Shown here in pieces: positions 1-10,700 of a stretch of DNA of 64,000 bases. The DNA is from Closterium sp. NIES-65 (Eukaryota; Streptophyta; Zygnematophyceae; Desmidiales; Closteriaceae). The stretch is from contig CANXME010002554.1 in the NCBI GenBank assembly GCA_948144175.1, positions 1 through 64,000 of the forward strand, given 5' to 3'. A model generated the notes under the pieces. The model did no database searches. It saw nothing but the letters and a program-made list of their open reading frames with translations, and was not told the origin of the DNA. The translations under genes and the position numbers were made by a program. The stretch's first letter is position 1. Each line of letters opens with the position of its first letter.

Positions 1-3000
1 GAGTCCGACTCAGGTCGGCAAGCGCAGGAAGAGAGGACTCAGGAGGAGAGAGCAAAGGGGCACGCAAGGAGCAGTGGACGGACGCAGAGACATCCGGTGC
101 GTGCCAGGGACAGGAGGAGGACGCTGACGCGAACTGCGACCACTAGTGCGAGCAGCACGAAAAGGCGACGCAGGACGAGACGCAGGCTCACGACGCTCAG
201 TAAGACCTCCAGTAGGACCATTGTAGGAGAGGTAGCAGGCAGTGGGGAGGCAGGCTCTAACTGTGACTGTGACAGGACAGGCGGTGGACACTCTACAGGA
301 GGAGAAGGAACAAGAACCTGCTGCAGGGCGGAACGAAGTACGGCCGAGGGCGCGCGCGGGCACCAGACACAGCAGGGACAGCACCAGCACCCTCAGTACC
401 TCCGGCAGCACCAGCGCCAACAGCACCTCCGGCGGCAGGACCGCCAGCAGCACCAGCAGCACCCGCAGCAAGACACCACCAGGTTGGACAGTAGTAGTCT
501 CAGAACCAACACCCTCAGCAGCTCCAGCTCCAAGCGGACCTGCAAGCCAAGCTCTACGGGACCGCGGCACAAGCACCCTCAGCGCCGAAGAAGCGCCAGC
601 TCCAGCAGTACGCCTCCAGCGGCGAGCAAACCACTCACGCAGCTCCTGTGGAGAGAGTGGCTCCCGCCGAGACGAAGCACCCGAGAACCTCCAGGCCCAG
701 CACCGCCAGACGCCACAAGGGAGGTCCACTGGCCGCAGGCTCCACACCTCCAGGCTCAGCAGCCTCCAGACCGCACCACCCCCAGGCTCAGCACCCCCAG
801 GCTCAGCACCCACGCGCGCAGCACCCCCAGAGTCAGCAACCCCCAGGCTCAGAACCCCTAGAGGCAGCACCCCCAGGCTCAGCACCCCCAGGCTCAGCAC
901 CCCAGGCTCAGCACCCCCAGACTCAGCACCCCCAGAGTCAGCACCCCCAGGCTCAGCACCCCCAGGCTCAGCACCCCCAGCAGTACCTGAGTCACCAGCA
1001 ACCTCGACCGGCTCGACTGCATCTACCTGGGACACACCTGAAGGGCAGGACCCTTGAGGGGGAAGGGGGTCGACCGGGGGGGGACCTGGCACAAGGAAGT
1101 GCGGTGGCGGCGGGGAGGGAAGGATGCGGTAGGGGAAGAGGCGGTAGAAGGGACGGACTCATCGAATGTGACGTCCTGGGAGGACAGACACGGCGAGAAG
1201 GTGGGTGGTAGAACTGCCACCCAGGGGCGTCGGGGGGGAACCCCAGGAAGACGGAGGAGCAGCGCGAGGGGACAGCTTGTCCGCAGACAAGTCGCGGACA
1301 AACGCCCGAGATCCCCAGACCCGGAACGCCGACGCATCGCCAACCTTCCCCGTCCACAGCAGGGCTGGGGAGGTCTCCGGCCTGGAGACCCTGGGGTGGA
1401 GGTTGATCTGATGCGCCGCGTACCTGACCGCAAACGCCACGAGAAAATGGGGGGCACCCGCATGCATCATAGATGTACGAGCGACGTCCATGACCATGCC
1501 AATGCGGCGCTCTGCAATCCCATTTTGCTGCGGTGATCCGGAAGCGTGAAGGTCTGATGGATGCCTCGCGCACGACAGTAGGCACGCAGAAGGCCAGAGA
1601 GAAACTCTCCGCCTCTGTCCGAGTGCAGACGCAACACAGCAAAGTCCGAGCCAAAAGCTCTGCCTGGGCTGGAGACGAGCTGCGCGGATCCAGTCGATCA
1701 GCACCTCAGTGACATCACCCTTACTGCGCAAGGGGAAGACCGCGGTGTAACGCGAGTAGTCGTCAACCACCAGCAGGAAGTAGCGCTCGTGACTGAGTCC
1801 ACGGACGCGGGCAGGGCCCCACACGTCCATGTGAAGCGTCTGCAACGGAGCCTCTGTCGGAGGAAACTGGGAGGAGTGAGGGGCAGCACGCTGGCGTCCC
1901 TCGACACAGGGACACAGGCAGGGCCAGGGCCCTGAGGAAGGGAGGGAGGGACCTGGGGAGACCAGAGACAAGGAGACGGGAGGCCATGCTCTGAGCCGAA
2001 GCAGAGAGGGTTGACCCAGGCGGTGGTGCCAAAGGAGAGTCTCGTGAGACAGGCGACGACACGAACAGGGGCAGACTCAGGACCAGACCTGGACGCTGCA
2101 GCAAACACCTGGCCTGACGAAGGGACCCTACCAGACTCAGGAACTGGAGGAGGATTGGGTCTGTGTACAGGCTCGACCCTGGCTGACGTGTAAACGTAGC
2201 CAGGTGACGGCCTGTGCTAGCCTCTGTGCAGTGCGTCACTCGCTGACGAGCAGGGTGAACTGGTGGACTCCCGCATCCTGTAGGTCAGCACCACTCACCA
2301 AGTTCGTAGAGAACGAGGGGATTAGAGACCAGACAGGGTGCCAGAGGGTGCCGCCGACACGGAAGGACTGTGGAGAAGCGAGACAGGACAGGACCCCCAG
2401 AGGGTCAGCCAGGGACACCGCAACCGCCGACTAAGCGGCGTGAGTGTGGTGCGGTCCCGAAAGAAGGAGCGAGACGCTCCAGAGTCAGGGTGAACGTGTG
2501 GGAGGCAGAGGCCGACGCAGTACCTGAGAGCGCAGACTCACTAGTACCTGAGCGAGCAGCCTCACCAGTACCTGAGAGCACAGACGCACTGGCACCTAGA
2601 GCAGCAGCCGCAATGCCCTGGTCGGGCGGGAAACACCGGTAACATCACCCTCATCACTAATGGTCACAGCATACATAGCAGCAAGGATAGCATCAAAGTC
2701 AAGATCAAAATAGCTACACCAGCCTTAGACAGCTCTCCCCAGCGGGGGATCTCCGCGGCCTCCGGGAACTGCTGGCGCCAAGCGTCCGTCAGGCGGCCAA
2801 AGCAGCGCTGGGCGGAGTGGGTACCCCCACACTGCTCTCCAGTGCGGTCGCCAGTGCGAAGAACGTAGGTGCAAGGACCAAAACTCCCACCACGCTGACG
2901 CTGCGTGTACCACTCACACGGAGCTGCTGAGGTTGGGGACGTCGCGAGAACGCTGCTGGCTGCTGCTGGCTGCTGGCGCTGACCACCTCCAGTGCTGCTC

Positions 3001-3350
3001 CGCTGCGAAGCGCCACTCCGACCACCTCCACCACCCCCCCCCGCCTCCTCCTCCACCGCCACCGCCTCCGCCACCTCCGCTCCCCACCGCCACCGCCGCC
3101 AGCCACCTCCGCCTCCACTGCCGCCACTAGCACCCCCACCCCCGCCACCACCTCCACCGCCACCCCCACTCCCCCGCGCCTCCACCTCCACCTCCACCGC
3201 CCCCGCTGGTCCCGACCGCTCCCTTGCCCCCCTTGCCCTTGCCTGAGCGGCGCTCCCACTAGGGGCAGACGCCGCACCGACCGACTCAAGACAACGAGGT
3301 CGGCCGCAGCGGCAGAGGCTACAGAGGGCAGGAGAGGGGAAGGCGAACAC
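1..3350 (-). pseudogene. copia pol remnant (zinc motif, protease, integrase, repeat linker), copy A
   Basis: Reading leftwards from 3350: a Gly-rich region, a Cys/His motif in the CTYVLRTGDR...C..H....C block (~2800-2890), a decayed protease region (~2480), then the integrase core with the LHMDVWGP, YFLLVVDDYSRY and QQNGIAERRIGM blocks (~1520-1850). At the window edge is a linker rich in 15-bp repeats. The reading frame changes several times; the segment holding the second catalytic Asp of integrase is out of frame. Long overlapping reading frames at 10-1100 on both strands come from the 15-bp repeat and are not separate genes. Confidence 0.85.
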
Positions 3351-3359
3351 CCCTCAAAG

Positions 3360-4002
3360 ATGGGGCGCGGGGGTCACCTCGAGAGGCTCCTACAGCGACG
3401 ATGCTCTTCTTCGCCGCTAGGAGGGCCTTCTCGAGGCTGTCGACTGTGAGAGTGGTGGGACAGACCGCGAGGAAGTGGTCCCGGACTACACGAAGGGATT
3501 CAGGAGACGAGTGACTAGAAATAGAGAGTGATGTACATTGGGGGAGTTTCTTGGCGCAGAAGTCAGCAGGAAGCGCAGCGCGGTAGCGGGTGTCACTAGT
3601 GCGGAGGTGCGTAAATGAGATCAGCGACAGTGGGTAAAGGCGGCAAGGTCAGGAAGAGGAAGGGGAGCATGAGGCGGCTCTGCAGCAGTGGTAGGAGAGG
3701 AGTAGCACGCAACTACCAGCGTCGTACAAGGTCTGGGCACTCTTGTACTGACTAAAGTGTGCACGCTCAGCGGTAGGCAGGTGGCGACGCACAGCAAGAC
3801 GTGCAGCAGCATCGCGTGTGGCCCACTTGTAGCGAACAGTGGTCAGCATCAGCAGCAGGGGCAGGACGGCGCCAGAGGTAAGGTCAAAGAGAGAAAGGTC
3901 GTCTACCCTATCGACTGCAAGAACAGCTGCAGTCGTCGACCTAGACCTCAAAGTCAATGGGCGGCCCTCAGCGTCAAAAGCAAGGACACTGGGGGTAGCC
4001 AT
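3360..4002 (-). pseudogene. copia gag remnant (UBN2-like), copy A
   Basis: The start codon at 4002-4000 gives MATPSVLAFDAEGR, the conserved amino terminus of family-1 Gag. The capsid-like blocks KWATRDAAARLAVRRHLP and ERAHFSQYKSAQTLYD follow. Indels shift the frame after about residue 25 and again near 3700, so no complete Gag can be made. The distal block (LITHLRTSDTRYRAALPAEF in better copies) can be traced by DNA similarity down to ~3360. Confidence 0.8.
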
Positions 4003-4109
4003 GACAGCAGTCGACGGTCTCACCAGACAGGACGGGTCGGGCAGCTCAGCAGCACAGCAACACGGCAACACAGCAGCTCGGTCGGCCCCAGCAGCAACAG
4101 CAGCTCCGC

Positions 4110-5000
4110 GGGACCGGCGGCTCGGCTCCTCAGGCGACTCGGGCGGTTCGGGCGGAGCAGGCTCGGCGGCTCGGGCGGCTCGGGCGGCTCGGGCGGCTCG
4201 GGCGGCTCGGGCGGCTCGGCGGCTCGGGCACTCAGCGGCACAGGCGGCTCGTGCGGCTCGGCTCCTCAGCGGCGCAGGCGGCTCGGCGGCTCTGGCGGCT
4301 CGGGCGGCTCGGGCGGCTCGGGTGGCTCAGGCGGCTCGGGAATCAGCGGCACAGGCGGCTCGTGCGGCTCGGCTCCTCAGCGGCGCAGGCGGTTCGGGTG
4401 GCTCGGGGACGTGTGTGGCACGGGCGGTTGGGTGTCACTGTGGCGTACGGGCGGCGTGGGGCCAGGACGGCGGCATGCGGCAGGGACAGGTGGCGCACGG
4501 GCGGGGCGGGCCAGGACGGCGGCGCACGGCAGGGACGGGTGGCGCACGGGCGGCTGGGAGCGGGGCCGGGACGAGCGACGCACGGGCACCGAGGGGCCGG
4601 GACGGCTGTGCGCGGCTGGGATGGGCGGCGCACGGGTGGCGTGAGGCCGGGACGGGCGGCGCACGGCGTCGACGGGCCAGAACGGGCGGTGCGACGGCGG
4701 CGTGGGGCCTGACGGGCGGCGCACGGGTGGCGTGAGGCCGGGACGGGCGGCACACGGCGCCGACGGGCCGGGACGGGCGCCGCACGAGCGCCTAAGGGTG
4801 GCGCGACGGCGGCTCAGGGCCTGACGGGCGGCGCGCGGGCGGCTAAGGGCGGCGCGCGGGCGGCGTGGGGCTTGGACGGGCGGCGCGCGCGGGCGTATAG
4901 GGCCGAAACTGGCGGCGCGCGGGCGGCTAAGGGCGGCGCACGCGGGCGTCGAAGGGCCGGGAGGGCGGCGCGCGGCGCGTCTGAGGGGCCGTATGGGTAG
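4110..5000. repeat. GC-rich tandem-repeat leader of copy A
   Basis: About 0.9 kb between the PBS and gag consists of degenerate GGCGGCTCG 9-mers (clearest at 4140-4400), then looser GGCGGCGC-type repeats. On the transcript strand it reads C-rich. It encodes nothing consistent; the many short reading frames on both strands come from the repeat. The same kind of region is in the leader of every family-1 copy that retains it. Confidence 0.85.
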
Positions 5001-5068
5001 GTCGACAGATCGAAGAGAGAGAGAGCCCGGATGCGCGCTCTGGGCAGGAAAAAAAAGTTCGAAGTGGT

Positions 5069-5111
5069 GGGCCCTAAGCACAGTTCCCACAGGGGAACCT
5101 GCTCTATACCA
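5069..5111 (-). promoter_or_regulatory. PBS with adjacent hairpin and GGGCCC palindrome, copy A
   Basis: On the minus strand the LTR is followed by TGGTATAGAGC (5111-5101), an initiator tRNA-Met primer-binding site lacking one base of TGGTATCAGAGC. Next come a six-base-pair hairpin, GTTCCC/GGGAAC (5083-5088 with 5093-5098), and a GGGCCC palindrome (5069-5074). The block recurs in all family-1 copies here. Confidence 0.75.
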
Positions 5112-5237
5112 TGTCACAATAGAACGAGAATGAACTATGAATGAAGTGGGTACAAGTACTAACCCTAATTGGGTTGTACCCCCTATGGGATACCCCACTA
5201 CAGCCTACACAAAAGCATAAGCTATAATGTTCTGACA
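5112..5237 (-). repeat. 5' LTR of family-1 copia copy A (126 bp)
   Basis: Runs from TGTCACAATAG to TTCTGACA and shares with the other copies the central block around GTTGTACCCC...TGGGATACCCCACTA. The short LTR length (122-132 bp) is a family trait. Termini follow TG...CA. Confidence 0.85.
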
Positions 5238-7080
5238 GTTCGAAGTTGTAACCGACGCCTCAGATTTCGCATCGGAGCTGTGCTCCTCCAAGATTTCGGG
5301 AACGGGTTGCAACCGATAGCCTACGAATCAGGCAAGCTGCAGGCAGCCGAAGGCAACTACCCGATCCACGACAATGAGATGCTCGCCATCATACACACAT
5401 TTAAACTATGGCGATGCTACCTGGTGGGCGCCGACGTCACTGTTCGCCACGGACCACACAATCCCTACAGTACCTGCGAGCCCAACCCAACCTCAACCCA
5501 CGACAGATTCGATGGCTCGACTACATGGAGAGCCATTTCACCTACCGCATCACGTACAAAAAAGGGGCTAATAACATCGCCGACGCCCTGACCCGACCGA
5601 CAGTACAATCCGCTGCAGTACTCATCACCCACTCGAACCCGCTACTTACCGGACTATTCACCCACGGCTACACGTCAGACCCCTTCTTCACAACGGGAAA
5701 CCATCAGCAGGCTACGACGCAGAAAGGGGACTATTACCTAAAAGCCGGAACCGACCGGATTTGGTTCCCACTTACCGTCTGCTGCGTGAGCTCCTCATCC
5801 AGGAGATACACGATTCAAACCTCTCCGGACATTTCGGGGTCGATAAGACACAGAAACTACTGCACCGTCACTATTACTGGCCTGATTCCTCTAACGACGT
5901 GCAGCGCTATGTATCCTCATGCAGGGTGTGCCAAGCAATGAAGTCGACACGTCAGCGACCAGCTGGATTGCTGCAACCCCTCGAGCCACCCGAACGACCG
6001 TGGCAACAAGTGACGATGGATTTTGTCACGGGGATGCCAGCTGGGCCGACAGGCAACGACGGTGTTCTCGTCGTCGTCGACCGCTTCACGAAAATGGCGC
6101 ACTTCCCACCATGCCGAACGACAATCACAACCGAAGAAACTGCGCGACTTTTTCATATCGACGGTCGTGCGACTGCACGGCATCCCTTCAGCGATCATCA
6201 GCGACCGCGACCCAAAATTCACATCCAAATTCTGGAAGGAGACATGGGCGCAATACGGCACGAAGCTACAGTTCTCATCGGCTTAGCACCCGCAGACCGA
6301 CGGTCAAACAGAGCGGACCAACCAGACCATGGAGCAGTTAATCAGGGCAAACTGCCCCGATCCTGCCCGCTGGGAAGACTCGCTCGCAATGCTGGAATTC
6401 GCTTTCAACAACGCACCATCCAGCACGACTAATCACTCCCCATTTTTCCTGAATTATGGGATGGACCCGGCGGTTCCGACGACAACTACACTCGCCAATC
6501 CGGTCCCACGTTCCCAGACTTTCGTGACGGAACTCCAGGAAGTCCGCAAAAAAGCCGCCGACGCAATTCGCCAAAGCGAATATTACTTCCCGCAAATACA
6601 CCAACCTTCTTCGCCGGGAACTCGTCTTGACTACTGGGCAACTAGTCCTCCTCGACACGAAAAACCTGAACCTGCCCGGCCCTGCGAAACCTTCGGCCAC
6701 GATTTTGCGGACCGTTCAAAATTCTCAAGATGGTGACACCTGTCACCGCGAAGCTGTTGCTACCCGACGATTGGCATATACATGACGCGTTCCACATCAG
6801 CCTTCTTCGGAAGTTCGTGCCTACCACGACCGACATCGCACGTCAGCCAGCGGCCCCGACAGCTCGCCCCGTCCCGGAGCCAACCCTTGACCCTTCCAAG
6901 ATTCTCGCTCATCGGGTCCGCCTTGACGCCGCTGGACGCCACGTGGATTTCTTAATTCGCTCGACCGACCGCACCAGTGAGGACGACACGTGGGTGCCAT
7001 CCGCTTCACTGGACGCCTCGACGCTTGTTGGTGATTATCTGGCGCGACGGCGTGTTTCGGCTATTGACTACCTTTCTTAA
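5238..7080 (+). pseudogene. gypsy pol remnant: RNase H, integrase, chromodomain-like C terminus
   Basis: RNase H begins at VVTDASDFA (5244) and continues one frame over with GAVLLQDFG, IAYESGKL and NYPIHDNEMLAIIH. Integrase zinc-binding LLHRHYYWP...CRVCQAMK is at ~5850-5940, then the core with TMDFVTGMP (~6013) and [12 protein letters not shown] (6070), [18 protein letters not shown] (~6170-6230), and LEFAFNNAPSSTTNHSPFFLNYG (~6392-6460). The C-terminal part (6730-7080) has DAFHISLLRKFVP and then IRSTDRTSEDDTWVPSASL, resembling a degenerate chromodomain. At least four frameshifts separate these blocks. The NPSTDGQTERTNQT-type block near 6290 is also out of frame. Confidence 0.85.
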
Positions 7081-7107
7081 GGGGGGGGGGGGGGGGGGGG
7101 GGGGGGG
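7081..7107 (+). repeat. 27-base poly-G tract at the gypsy polypurine tract
   Basis: Twenty-seven uninterrupted G residues directly follow the pol stop codon and precede the LTR start (TGTAAGG at 7111). Its place is that of the polypurine tract priming plus-strand DNA. Such a long pure run may be an expansion or may be miscounted. Confidence 0.8.
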
Positions 7108-7110
7108 TGG

Positions 7111-7392
7111 TGTAAGGAATTTTCCCGAATTCCTTATCGGGGTTGACTGCTTCGCGTACAACCCGATTTTCGGAGTTCGCACGTTCAGCCGATTTCAACG
7201 CTGCCGAGGCTCCTCACGTCGCCTTCGGCTTTCCCATCGCCAAACCTGCACCCAACCTCGCTCGTCCGAGGTTTCCTCTTAGCTAGAGTACCGTAGTCCT
7301 ACATTAGTCTGTGCATTCATTGCATTCGCAGTTGATTCAGTCACAGCTTCGTTATTCGTTTATCTGCGCACTCTCTTTTACAACTCATAACA
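7111..7392 (+). repeat. 3' LTR of the left gypsy element (end uncertain)
   Basis: Starts TGTAAGGAA, like the 5' LTR of the right-hand gypsy element at 40996, and carries the same short AAGGAA...TTCCTTA inverted motif. The 3' end could lie anywhere from 7392 to about 7445, because the matching 5' end and target duplication are not in the window. Confidence 0.5.
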
Positions 7393-7455
7393 ACGTGGCT
7401 TACCTCGGGTGCGATTGAGCTCCATGAGTGTTACCGCTAAGATAAATGCCCATAA

Positions 7456-7461
7456 TTTATT
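7456..7461 (-). terminator. Possible polyadenylation signal of the U-box gene
   Basis: AATAAA on the minus strand, ~275 bases downstream of the stop codon proposed for the U-box/ARM gene. Position is plausible, but the hexamer is common by chance and it lies close to the gypsy LTR end. Confidence 0.3.
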
Positions 7462-7736
7462 GGAAGTGGTCCAAAAGTGTGTGAATCCAGCTGCTACACC
7501 TTATAGTACAGCCCTTTTTGCAGAGACAAACTACGAAAACCCAGTTCAATGCACACACAGAGGCCAGTTCAGTACATAGACCTCCCAGGCCTTCAGGAAA
7601 GTGAATTGGGGTTTTTTCTGCCATCCCTGCCTGTCTTGGTTGTAACCTCGTGCACAAAAAACATATTCACACATTTCTGGGCTCCACTGAGCCAGAGTCA
7701 CACTCAACTGCACCGCATGAGCATGTAAAAAATCAA

Positions 7737-7775
7737 TCATTTCTTGGACCGGAAGATTGCCAGCAGACGAGCAGC
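7737..7775 (-). CDS. Terminal exon of the U-box/ARM gene (12 codons plus stop)
   Basis: Preceded on the minus strand by a pyrimidine-rich stretch and the acceptor CTGCTTTCAG (AG at 7777-7776). It encodes AARLLAIFRSKK and a TGA stop at 7739-7737. The phase (0) matches the donor after AAG at 8962, and the peptide matches the usual Arg/Lys-rich end of PUB-ARM proteins after a GTPR(S/A)(K/R) block. The exon is too short to show as an open reading frame. Confidence 0.8.
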   Translation of the reverse strand, partial: AARLLAIFRSKK

Positions 7776-10700
7776 CTGAAAGCAGATGCGGCAGAACACG
7801 GGGAAGGGGCGGTGGAGAGGAAGGGGGGAGAACGTGTTTAGTTGAATGGGAACCTTTATTGAATGAGAGTAGCGAGAGTGAAGTGAACGGGGTGGGTGAG
7901 GGGGAGGACGGGGTTGGGGATCCACTATGGGCATGCCGGAAAAGTCTTCTTACAAAAGGAGCAGAAAAGAACTGGTATCATCAATGGCAGGAGTGTGGAA
8001 ACAGCAGGAACCTTCAGGGCGAGAAGAATAAACATCACAACAGCAACCAAATCAGGGTGAGGAAGCACTGCAGACATGGTACTGATATCATGTACTCCCC
8101 TTTGCATTTCTCCCTGCACTCCTGCTCATGCTCCTCCCTGTATCTCTAATATCCCAGCATACAGCTCCCAAACCGTCCCCTGGTTTGGAAAACAGGTCCA
8201 TCTCATTCGAGACAACGCCAGGAAGTGCGATCTCTTAAGACTGGCCCTGTGAATCCCTCCTACAGGTGTCACAACACACTCCTCACCTTGAACACCATCA
8301 ATCCTCGTATACCGTAACACGTACCCACTGAATTCTCCCCGCCACCACTGGTTTCCCTACTCTCTTATATCGTTCCACACCCTTCCCACGGACACTCAGA
8401 CCACCCATTCCCACAAGATCTCAGTGCTGCTCTGATGCCAGCTGATCCCTAAGGACAACCAGAAACCGAAGGCGTTCAGGAAATACAGAAGGGTTCACAG
8501 GCATACGAGCGACTCAGACAAGGGTACTGCATTCATTGAAAAAATTACCAACTACCAAAATTTCCTACCTGCTCGCAGGTCGTAATTCCTTTTACAGGAC
8601 CAGTAGTCCAGGAACCTGAATGCGTCCACGGTAACTTAGCACTCACGCTTAAAAGTTGCAAATGGATGTGACTAGTTGTGGTGGGCAGCATTTACATTTG
8701 AGGTTTACCATGGAGGAAAACTATACCAGCATCATTCCCTCAGGACAGGAGACGACCTTCTCACAGCGAGCCCCTACATTCTTGGGCACGAGGTGAATTC
8801 TCAGCATTGTTGCCTTGACTCCACCCAGGGGATTGCAGAATGGAAGATTAGTCCGCTTGTCAGGCATACATCCATTCTGCGTAAGGGCACCATATATTTC
8901 TTCTGCCTTGATATTCTCCAGAGAAGACTGAGCTTATAGCGCGGATGCGGAGAATTCTCACCTTGACGCGCGAGCGCGGAGTGCCGGACTGTTGCAGCGC
9001 AACCAGCGTGGGCATCACCCCCTCCTCGAGAATCTCGTCCCGCCGGCTCTCGTCTTCCGCCAGCATCAGCAGCGCCGCAACCGCATCCTCCTTTCCGCGC
9101 GCGGATCCGCTTTCCAGCGCTTCAACCAGCGGCGCAATCCCCCCCGCCAACTGAATCGCCGCGCAACCCGCGGGAGTTTTCGCGATATTCACGAGAACCG
9201 CCGTGGCTTTCTCCTCCAATCCCGAGCCGTATTCTTGTAACATGGAAAGTAACTTCGGAACTACACCCGCGGACATTAGCGAAGCACGGTTTTTCTCCGA
9301 TAGGGATAAGTTAAACAATGCCAAAGCCGCGTCTTTTCGTCCGCGAAGCGACCACGGCTGCGGCGAAAGCATCGCCGTCAACCCTGCGATGGCTCCTGGC
9401 GTCGATCCAACGAGTAACTTATTCGCATCTGACGAAGACGTTATGGCGAAAAGCGCTGCTGCTGCGTTCTCTTGCGCCTGTTGCGAAACCGCCAGTTTCA
9501 CCGCACCCAATTCGTTTCCGCCTGCCGCGCCTGCTGCGGTGAAACTCTCCCCCCACTGGCGCTGCCCCGCCCTGGACCCTGCGACGCTCGGCGACGAGAC
9601 GGGCGACGAGCAGCACGACGCGGCGGCGCCGCCCGAGAGCACCGCGACGAGGGCGGGCACGACGCCCTGGCCAATCAGCGGCGCGTGCGACGACGACGTC
9701 AACGAGAGATTTAGAGTCGCAGTGACCGCGTGCTCCACGGTCACCTCGTCCTCGCTCCAGAAGAGATTAATCAGCGCAGAGAGCACGCCGCCGCCCGCCG
9801 CGACGACGCTCTCCCGGTTCGCGCGCGAATCCTTCACCATCATCCGCAGCTCCTCCGCCGCCTCCTGCTGCCGCTCGCGCACCAGCAGCGTCTCGCCGCC
9901 CCCCGATCCCCGCCCCGCGCCCACGCCCTGCATCTGGCGCACGAGCTCCGGAATGCGCAGCCGCGCGTGCTCCTCCTCTTCCGTCCGCACCATCCCCGCT
10001 CTGCTTCCGCCCGGCGCGCGCTCCTTCTGACTCTGGCTCCGCCCGGCCGCGAGGTTTCCGCCGCGAGTCAGCATGCGCTCGCCCGCGCCGCCCTCGCTCG
10101 GGGCGCCCTCACGCTCCGGCGGCGCGGTGCCGTGCTCCCGGCCTAAGAGTAACGACCGGCTGTTGGAGCTCGAGTCGCAGGTGGACGAGCGCGCGAACGT
10201 GAGGTACATGTCGCGCGAGGAGAACCGGCTAACGGACGGGCTGCCGGCCGCGTTAGTGACGTAGACGGACGCTACGGGATGGTTTGGCGTCATGTACGCT
10301 AGAGCGGGATTCATTCCTGGTTGATGATGCCGGTCCGATTGATCCCCGTCGTGATCCCAGGAGATTAGGGAATGCGACTGCGGCGACCGCGACGCGTGCT
10401 CGGGATAATCGTAGCGCATAGACTGCGAGCCTAGGGAGTGTCGCATGCGATTCGGCAGTCTGCCACCGCCGCCGCCACTGTCTCTCTCCTGCGGCGCCGG
10501 AGAGCCAGCGCCGTGACCGTGCGACATTTCCGCCTGCGACGGGACGGCCGCCTGCGACGGGACGGCCGCCTGCGACGGGACGGCCGCCTGCGACGGGACG
10601 GCCGCCTGCGACGCTATGCCGGATTGCATCGCAAACTCGACCGACTGCGGCCCCGACCACTCGTCGCGGCGCGGCTGCGGGCCGCTCCACTCGTCCCTCC

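Larger units (their letters stand above)
1..5237 (-). mobile_element. Family-1 Ty1/copia retrotransposon, copy A (partial, decayed)
   Basis: Transcribed right to left. The right-hand (5') LTR is at 5112-5237, and a PBS, GC-rich leader, gag, and the protease and integrase part of pol follow leftwards. The left edge of the window cuts the element in the linker between integrase and reverse transcriptase, matching position ~47353 of intact copy F. RT, RNase H and the 3' LTR are therefore outside. The right flank is gypsy RNase H sequence, so A inserted into a gypsy element; the right-hand target-site copy would be GTTCG (5238-5242) and its partner lies off the window. Many frameshifts mark it as dead. 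Confidence 0.9.
5238..7392 (+). mobile_element. Ty3/gypsy chromovirus-like element, 3' part (decayed)
   Basis: Plus-strand pol fragments are RNase H, integrase with zinc-binding and catalytic cores, and a chromodomain-like tail, then a poly-G polypurine tract and a 3' LTR. The 5' part is cut off by copia copy A and by the window edge. The exact LTR end is uncertain; 7392 is a CA-ending guess. Confidence 0.8.

Noticed and set aside
10-1092. Long overlapping open frames on both strands at 10-1092, 97-861 and 242-1057
   Set aside because: They arise from the 15-bp repeat of the copia linker, which stays open in many frames. Alignment with copy F shows only the minus-strand linker is real, and it is broken.
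4110-5200. Apparent Arg/Pro- and Gly/Ala-rich proteins over the GC-rich arrays (also at 28.4-29.2, 35.3-36.1, 51.4-52.4 and 61.0-62.3 kb)
   Set aside because: Low-complexity translation of tandem repeats in the non-coding leader between PBS and gag. No shared product among copies.
8860-8961. Read-through C terminus of the U-box protein (ILRIRAISSVFSGEY...)
   Set aside because: Begins at a good 5' splice donor and does not resemble family members, while the spliced exon does.
9203-10030. Plus-strand open frames opposite the U-box gene
   Set aside because: Antisense shadows of a GC-rich coding sequence, without domain similarity.
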